Source: Gallionellales bacterium GWA2_54_124
GTDB taxonomy: Bacteria > Pseudomonadota > Gammaproteobacteria > Burkholderiales > Gallionellaceae
Length of the DNA: 37,237 nt
Direction of reading: 5' to 3'
Assembly: GCA_001801025.1 (NCBI GenBank)
Contig: MGWO01000014.1
Location: forward strand, 1-37,237
The translations under genes and the position numbers were made by a program. Shown in pieces: positions 32,805 to 37,237 of the stretch. How positions within the stretch are numbered: the stretch's first letter is position 1; every line of letters begins with the position of its first letter. The notes beneath the pieces are model-generated. The model was not told where the DNA came from and searched no databases. It saw only the letters and a program-made list of their open reading frames with translations.

Positions 32805-34102
32805 TGTCATGGCAACGCCGCATTCTGCTAAGTCTCGTGTTGCTCGCTTTTTCGTGCGGGTTCTATAAAGCCCTGTCACGCCCGGCGGCCGCCAGTTTTA
32901 AGATGCAGGCGACAGTGCCGGTGAAGGTTGCATCAGCGCGGTACGAGACGCATTTTGCCTCGTCCAAGCTGTTCACGCAGGTACATGCCGCCTCATCCAT
33001 CGAACTCAAAGACGGGCGAATTCGGGCTTTTTGGTTTTCCGGTAGCCGCGAGGGAGCCAAAGACGTCGCGATACACAGCGCAGTGTTCGACCCTGCGACC
33101 GGCCAATGGAGCGCAGAATCGATTGCCGCGACACGCGAACAGACTCAGTCGACATTACATCGCTATATCGCAAAACTCGGCAACCCGATCGTCGGTCGCA
33201 TGAGCGATGGCCGCTTGCGTATGTACTATGTCGCCGTGTCGCTGGGCGGCTGGGCGGGCAGTTCGATTACCACGATGACCTCAAGCGATGAAGGTGCGAC
33301 ATGGAGTGCGCCGCGCCGACTGATTACATCGCCCTTTATGAATATCAGTACGCTGGTTAAGGGGGCGCCTATTTTGTATGGTGATGGCACGATCGGTTTG
33401 CCGGTTTATCACGAATTTATCAGCAAGTTTGGCGAAATGCTGCATTTGAGTCAGGAAGGGGTCGTGCTCGATAAGCAGCGGCTGGCGGGTGGGGGGCAGG
33501 GAACTTTACAGCCTGTCGTGCTGATACAAAGCGAGCGGCAGGCTAAAGTGTTGATGCGCTATTCCAGCGCCACAGGCCCGCATCGCGTGGTGGCGGTCAG
33601 TACGCAAGACGCAGGGGTGCACTGGTCTGCTCCTGAAAAAACCGCATTGCGTAATCCTGATGCGGCGGTGACCGGCGTGACGCTGCCCGATGGGCGTATG
33701 CTTGCCGTGCTCAATGATCAGGAGTTGGGGCGCGACACGTTATCGCTCATGCTCTCACAGGATGGCGGTGTCACATGGCGGGCCGTACAGTTGCTAGAAG
33801 ATCAGCAGTCTGCAAGTTTGCAAGCCGATGAGGCGCATTTCATTAAAAATGCCGCTCAACTCATAGGAAAGAGCGGTGCGGCAAGTCATTCCCGCCTAGA
33901 GTCGTCTGTCGAGTCCGCCAGACGTACCGTGTGTCATGACGGGCATTGCCGGTATGAGTTCTCTTATCCGTATTTGATTAGGACTTCAGGCGGGGATTTT
34001 CATCTCGTTTATACCTGGAACAGGACATTCATCAAACATGTCTGGTTCAATCTCGCGTGGCTTGATCAGCGCGCAGTGGAGGTCGATCATGCGCTTCACT
34101 GA
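32804..34102 (+). CDS. BNR-repeat, sialidase-like protein
   Basis: A 432-residue protein with an N-terminal signal anchor (RRILLSLVLLAFSCGFYKAL) and a six-bladed-propeller-type domain. Three Asp-box (BNR) repeats are visible: SDEGATWSAP near 161, STQDAGVHWSAP near 266 and SQDGGVTW near 318. The C-terminal YLIRTSGGDFHLVYTWNRTFIKHVWF block matches the BNR_2 type of exo-sialidase family. The true substrate need not be sialic acid. The start overlaps the previous stop by 1 nt, with a GAGGG Shine-Dalgarno; a GTG 9 nt upstream is an alternative. It is probably periplasmic, anchored at the inner membrane. Confidence 0.8.
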   Translation: MSWQRRILLSLVLLAFSCGFYKALSRPAAASFKMQATVPVKVASARYETHFASSKLFTQVHAASSIELKDGRIRAFWFSGSREGAKDVAIHSAVFDPATGQWSAESIAATREQTQSTLHRYIAKLGNPIVGRMSDGRLRMYYVAVSLGGWAGSSITTMTSSDEGATWSAPRRLITSPFMNISTLVKGAPILYGDGTIGLPVYHEFISKFGEMLHLSQEGVVLDKQRLAGGGQGTLQPVVLIQSERQAKVLMRYSSATGPHRVVAVSTQDAGVHWSAPEKTALRNPDAAVTGVTLPDGRMLAVLNDQELGRDTLSLMLSQDGGVTWRAVQLLEDQQSASLQADEAHFIKNAAQLIGKSGAASHSRLESSVESARRTVCHDGHCRYEFSYPYLIRTSGGDFHLVYTWNRTFIKHVWFNLAWLDQRAVEVDHALH

Positions 34103-34694
34103 TATCACCGCGCTGGCCGGTATCGCGTTTGCAATCATGGTGCTCGCCCGGCATTTGCCCCTGATCAATCGTTTAAAGCAAATCAGCTTGTTTGGCGTGC
34201 TCATGTTCATCGCTGCGCTCATTCCGCTCGATGGGCTGTCAGTCGCTGAGTTCGTGCGGGGTATGCTGGGGGATTTGAGCTTTTCGACACTGCTGCTGTT
34301 GGCCGCGGCATACGGTCGCGTCCTGTCGGCGCGGTTGCATCGCAACGAAATACGCAAGGCCATAGACGATTCGACGCCGGTGTTGGGTGCCATCTCGCTT
34401 GCGGCGCTGGCGCTATATCCTTTTGCGTTGGGGGTCGGGATGTATGACCCTTATCGTTTAGGTTACGGTGACATGGGGTTTTTAGGCGGATTGCTGCTGG
34501 CGGCCTTGCTCGCATGGGTTTTGCGCCGCCCGTTGATTACACTGATTATTTCTCTGGCTGTATTGGGCTGGTCTGTCGGTTGGTATGAATCAAATAACCT
34601 GTGGGATTATCTGCTCGACCCGTGGGTGGCGATCTATGCGCTGGGCGCGCTGATTAAGCAAGGTGTTTTGTTCGTACGCAAAAAAATTATTTGA
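34089..34694 (+). CDS. Polytopic membrane protein of the glycan operon
   Basis: A 201-residue protein with about six hydrophobic segments (starts MRFTDITALAGIAFAIMVLA) and no family that I can name. The ATG at 34089 has GAGG ahead and overlaps the end of the BNR gene by 14 nt, so it is coupled to it. Polar loops include MYDPYRLGYGDMG and WYESNNLWDYLLDPW. Its stop overlaps the convergent folB by 8 nt. A role in transport or assembly of the glycan is inferred only from position. Confidence 0.65.
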   Translation: MRFTDITALAGIAFAIMVLARHLPLINRLKQISLFGVLMFIAALIPLDGLSVAEFVRGMLGDLSFSTLLLLAAAYGRVLSARLHRNEIRKAIDDSTPVLGAISLAALALYPFALGVGMYDPYRLGYGDMGFLGGLLLAALLAWVLRRPLITLIISLAVLGWSVGWYESNNLWDYLLDPWVAIYALGALIKQGVLFVRKKII

Positions 34695-35043
34695 TTTGGC
34701 TGCGCTCGATGCTGATGCCCACCATACGGCAATTACGTATGGCCTGTAATTTGGCAACGCTCACTTTGACCCAGGGCGCGTTGAAGTCTTTGAGGATGAT
34801 CTGGGCGATGTGTTCAGCCAGCGTCTCCACCAGAGAAAAGTGCCCCTCACTCAATACGCTCTGAATGTGCTGCGCGACCTTGGCATAATCGAGCGCATCG
34901 TTGATGTCATCGCTGTAGCAGGCGCGGCTGTTGGGCAACGCGATTTCAAGGTCCAGCTGCAAGGTTTGCGGGACGTGTTTTTCCCGCTCGTAAATGCCGA
35001 TCAGGGTGGTGACTTTGAGCTCGCGTATAAAGATGATGTCCAT
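34687..35043 (-). CDS. folB: Dihydroneopterin aldolase
   Basis: It converts 7,8-dihydroneopterin to 6-hydroxymethyl-dihydropterin and glycolaldehyde in folate synthesis. The 118-residue protein is the usual length. MDIIFIRELKVTTLIGIYEREK contains the conserved start and the catalytic-site Glu; DALDYAKV and SLVETLAEHIA complete the family pattern, as does the conserved Lys in WVKVSVAKLQA. The ATG at 35043 is preferred; an in-frame start 48 nt upstream lies close to the plsY promoter region. The last 8 nt overlap the convergent operon end. A diverged 3' fragment of a second folB lies at 29015-29227 in the same orientation. Confidence 0.94.
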   Translation of the reverse strand: MDIIFIRELKVTTLIGIYEREKHVPQTLQLDLEIALPNSRACYSDDINDALDYAKVAQHIQSVLSEGHFSLVETLAEHIAQIILKDFNAPWVKVSVAKLQAIRNCRMVGISIERSQIK

Positions 35044-35115
35044 ATTTTTCGATGTTAGGTGGTTAAGTTGCGATTCAAGTAGAATTCGCATCTGTTGAAT
35101 TCTAAGGTATTACCG

Positions 35116-35709
35116 ATGTTGACCCTAATTTTTGTTGTTGCAGCCTATCTGTTGGGCTCGATTTCTTTCGCGGTGGTGACTAGTCGCGTTTTCGGTATTG
35201 CTGATCCCAGAACCTATGGCTCGGGCAATCCGGGTGCGACTAATGTCCTACGCAGCGGGAAAAAAGCCGCGGCCGCCTTAACTTTGCTGGGGGATGCAGC
35301 CAAAGGTTGGGTGGCGGTAGTGGCCGCCATGCACTATGCGCCGAATGATCTGACCTTGGTCGCCTTGGTATTTATGGCGGTGTTTTTAGGGCACGTATTT
35401 CCGATCTTCCTACGTTTCAAGGGGGGGAAGGGGGTGGCGACAGCGCTCGGTGTATTGCTGGCGCTGAACGGCTGGCTGGGGCTCGCGGCTTTAGCGACCT
35501 GGCTTGTGATGGCGCTGGTGTTTCGGTTGTCGTCACTCGCGGCACTGATGGCCGCAGCAACTGCGCCTGTCTATGCTTACGAGATGAATTTGCCGCAGGA
35601 ATGGGTGTTTGCGTGTGTTGCCATGTCAGCGCTGCTTATCTGGCGGCACAAGAGCAATATTCAGAATCTGCTGGCGGGGCGTGAGAGCCGCATCGGGAAA
35701 AAGGCATAG
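35116..35709 (+). CDS. plsY: Glycerol-3-phosphate acyltransferase PlsY
   Basis: An inner-membrane enzyme that transfers acyl from acyl-phosphate to glycerol-3-phosphate, the first step of phospholipid synthesis. The 197-residue protein has five membrane helices and the three family motifs: [11 protein letters not shown] at 36-46, [18 protein letters not shown] at 92-109, and [10 protein letters not shown] near the end. The ATG at 35116 is preferred over a TTG 21 nt upstream. It is divergent from folB with a 72-nt gap that contains an AT-rich TAGAAT, a possible -10. Confidence 0.95.
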   Translation: MLTLIFVVAAYLLGSISFAVVTSRVFGIADPRTYGSGNPGATNVLRSGKKAAAALTLLGDAAKGWVAVVAAMHYAPNDLTLVALVFMAVFLGHVFPIFLRFKGGKGVATALGVLLALNGWLGLAALATWLVMALVFRLSSLAALMAAATAPVYAYEMNLPQEWVFACVAMSALLIWRHKSNIQNLLAGRESRIGKKA

Positions 35710-35732
35710 TTCCTTGCGAGCAAAGGGTCGGC

Positions 35733-36743
35733 TCAGGCGATTTCCTCTAGGTTCCAGCGCGGTTTAACGTTGAAGCGGTAATCCTTCGTACCTTGTCCCT
35801 CGCTCAGTCGAAGTGCGCCAGCAAAAGCAATCATCGCGCCGTTGTCGGTACAAAACTCCAGATCAGGATAAAAAACGCGGCCGCCGCGACGGCCGATATC
35901 CTCACTCAGTCGTTGACGCAGCATCTGATTAGCGCCCACCCCTCCTGCTACAACCAGTTGCGTCAATCCCGTCTTTGCCAGTGCCGCACGCGCCTTGTGC
36001 GCCAGTACGTCGATAATGGCATCCTGCGTTGCATAGGTAATGTCAGCGCGGGTTTGTTCGTCGAGTTCGTTTTGCCGAACCAAAGTCAGCACGGCTGTTT
36101 TTAGGCCGCTGAAGCTAAAATCAAGATTGCCGCTGTGTAGCATCGGGCGTGGCAACTTATATTGTCCGGGGCGACCTGATGACGCCAGTTTTGCCAGCGC
36201 AGGGCCGCCCGGATAGCCGAGCCCTAGCAGTTTTGCGCTCTTGTCGAAGGCCTCGCCTGCTGCGTCATCTACGGTTTCGCCGAGCAGTTCATATTTTCCT
36301 ACACCATCAACGCGCATTAGTTGCGTGTGTCCTCCTGATACTAGGAGTGCGACGAACGGGAATTCGGGCGCAGGATCGGATAAAAGTGGCGAGAGCAGGT
36401 GGCCTTCTAAGTGATGTATACCTATTGTCGGTATGTTGAGCGCGAAAGCGAGCGAGTTGGCGACACTGGCACCAACCAGAAGGGCGCCTCCTAAACCAGG
36501 ACCTTGCGTATAGGCAATCGCGTCGAGTTGTTCGAACGTGATATTAGCGTCCTGCATGACTTGTCTTATAAGAGGAATAGCGCGTTGGACGTGATCGCGG
36601 GATGCAAGTTCAGGCACGACGCCGCCGTATTCACTGTGCATCGCGATCTGTGTATGAAGTGCGTGAGCCAGTAAGCCGCGGCCTGTTTGATAGAGCGCGA
36701 TACCTGTTTCGTCGCAGGAAGATTCAATTCCGAGTGTAATCAC
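35733..36743 (-). CDS. tsaD: tRNA N6-threonylcarbamoyladenosine transferase, TsaD
   Basis: The catalytic subunit for t6A37 of ANN-decoding tRNAs; it transfers the threonylcarbamoyl group made by TsaC/B with TsaB and TsaE. The 336-residue protein equals the usual length (E. coli 337). It has the ASKHA fold: [15 protein letters not shown] at the start, metal ligands His111 and His115 in [32 protein letters not shown] and CTDNGAMIA. In many relatives it is divergent from rpsU; here it is divergent from an rRNA operon. Its stop is 23 nt from the convergent plsY stop. Confidence 0.97.
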   Translation of the reverse strand: MITLGIESSCDETGIALYQTGRGLLAHALHTQIAMHSEYGGVVPELASRDHVQRAIPLIRQVMQDANITFEQLDAIAYTQGPGLGGALLVGASVANSLAFALNIPTIGIHHLEGHLLSPLLSDPAPEFPFVALLVSGGHTQLMRVDGVGKYELLGETVDDAAGEAFDKSAKLLGLGYPGGPALAKLASSGRPGQYKLPRPMLHSGNLDFSFSGLKTAVLTLVRQNELDEQTRADITYATQDAIIDVLAHKARAALAKTGLTQLVVAGGVGANQMLRQRLSEDIGRRGGRVFYPDLEFCTDNGAMIAFAGALRLSEGQGTKDYRFNVKPRWNLEEIA

Positions 36744-36766
36744 AGCTGCCTTTCGAAGTAGACGCT

Positions 36767-36772
36767 ATTGTA
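36767..36772 (-). promoter_or_regulatory. Possible -10 box of tsaD
   Basis: On the minus strand TACAAT lies 24 nt before the tsaD start. The -35 region 17 bp upstream (CTGCTC) is poor. Confidence 0.3.
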
Positions 36773-36832
36773 GTGAAAAACAGGGCTGAGCAGTCTGTCG
36801 TTACGATATTTCAATAATATTACCGAAAAGAG

Positions 36833-36860
36833 TTGACGTGGTTTTTTAAGTGCCTATAAT
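36833..36860 (+). promoter_or_regulatory. rRNA operon promoter P1
   Basis: TTGACG and TATAAT are 16 bp apart. Upstream (36805-36832) is AT-rich, like an UP element. The TATAAT is followed by GCGCACCTCTTC, which is repeated after P2. Confidence 0.9.
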
Positions 36861-36989
36861 GCGCACCTCTTCACCGGAACAGTGGTTGAAACGAGGCGGA
36901 TCTGGCAACGGAAAGTGCTTAAAAATCAATAAAATGATTGCGTTTCCTGAGGTTTTGGATGAGGTTGAAATAAAGGTGTGAAGATTTAG

Positions 36990-37017
36990 TTGACAATGTG
37001 TTTTTAGTCTCTATAAT
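36990..37017 (+). promoter_or_regulatory. rRNA operon promoter P2
   Basis: Consensus TTGACA and TATAAT with a 16-bp spacer. The following GCGCACCTCTTC is the same as after P1. It lies 157 bp after P1, and the sequence between is a diverged copy of that between P2 and P3. Confidence 0.92.
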
Positions 37018-37141
37018 GCGCACCTCTTCGGCGGGATGAGGTTAGAAACAAAGCGTTGCTGGGTAACCTGAAGCGCTTAAAGATCAGAGGGTTGATCGAG
37101 TTTTGCCGGTTCGGTTGAGAAATAAAAGATTTAAATTGTAG

Positions 37142-37169
37142 TTGACAAGAAATTTAAAGTCTCTATAAT
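37142..37169 (+). promoter_or_regulatory. rRNA operon promoter P3
   Basis: TTGACA and TATAAT with a 16-bp spacer, 152 bp after P2. The sequence after the -10 is GCTGGACTCTTCG, a variant of the repeat unit. It is the promoter nearest the rRNA leader. Confidence 0.92.
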
Positions 37170-37193
37170 GCTGGACTCTTCGCTGCAAGGCGA

Positions 37194-37237
37194 GCGCTCT
37201 TTAAAAACATAAATTAAACAATCGACGAGTGTAGGTG
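37194..37237 (+). promoter_or_regulatory. rRNA leader with boxA-like antitermination signal
   Basis: GCGCTCTTTAAAAA (37194-37207) resembles the rRNA boxA (TGCTCTTTAACAA) bound by NusB/S10. The sequence runs on to the edge as the typical betaproteobacterial 16S leader (ATCGACGAGTGTAGGTG). The mature 16S gene starts outside the window. Confidence 0.8.

Noticed and set aside
1..37237. CRISPR arrays, tRNA genes and insertion sequences with transposases
   Set aside because: I looked for regularly spaced repeats, cloverleafs and transposase motifs and saw none.

Overview
The window is a stretch of bacterial chromosome lying between two ribosomal RNA operons that point the same way. It opens with the 3' end of a 23S rRNA gene and a 5S rRNA, and closes with a triple tandem rRNA promoter and a boxA leader leading into the next 16S gene beyond the right edge. 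Gene content fits a Betaproteobacterium: argS followed by a SPOR protein and dsbA, a DUF2782 protein followed by type II homoserine kinase, and a BPSS1780-type membrane protein. The moderate G+C and the overall style suggest the Nitrosomonadales, perhaps a Gallionella-like organism. That family-level guess is from memory and not proven here.

Layout. 0-0.8 kb: end of the rRNA operon, with two terminators and a stray copy of the 5S tail. 0.85-5.2 kb: priA, then a membrane protein with one heme c motif paired with an FAD-linked 2-hydroxyacid dehydrogenase. 5.2-9.2 kb: the relic of a GGDEF domain, then argS, a SPOR protein, dsbA and a short-chain dehydrogenase. 9.27-9.39 kb: a convincing unannotated small RNA on the minus strand, with two CCUCC loops and a strong terminator. 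9.5-12.2 kb: DUF2782 protein, thrB and two membrane proteins. 12.2-16.8 kb (minus): a MEKHLA protein coupled to uvrD, then ttcA and a pteridine reductase. 16.8-21.6 kb: a MidA-type methyltransferase facing an slt, cca, EF-hand operon. 21.7-26.2 kb: rdgC, a LOG-family hydrolase and polA.

26.2-29.3 kb is an AT-richer accessory block. It holds a dispersed intergenic repeat, a solitary XRE regulator, four small unrecognised genes (two exported), a REP-like hairpin, and relics of HicB and ParD antitoxins. It ends in a 3' fragment of folB fused directly to the last 15 codons plus stop of a diverged polA. Intact polA and folB both lie in the window, so this fusion is the scar of a duplication or integration between polA and folB.

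29.3-34.7 kb is a five-gene, translationally coupled operon with its own promoter: GT9 glycosyltransferase, GtrA-type flippase, PMT/ArnT-type glycosyltransferase, BNR-repeat (sialidase-like) protein and a polytopic membrane protein. It looks like a cell-envelope glycan modification pathway of unknown product. It converges on folB, which is followed by plsY and tsaD, and then the next rRNA promoter array.

Most genes are ordinary housekeeping functions for replication and repair, tRNA synthesis and modification, phospholipid and folate synthesis, and envelope maintenance. The items most worth a second look are the small RNA at 9.3 kb, the polA/folB scar, the glycan operon, and the rRNA promoter triplication with its matching stray 5S tail.
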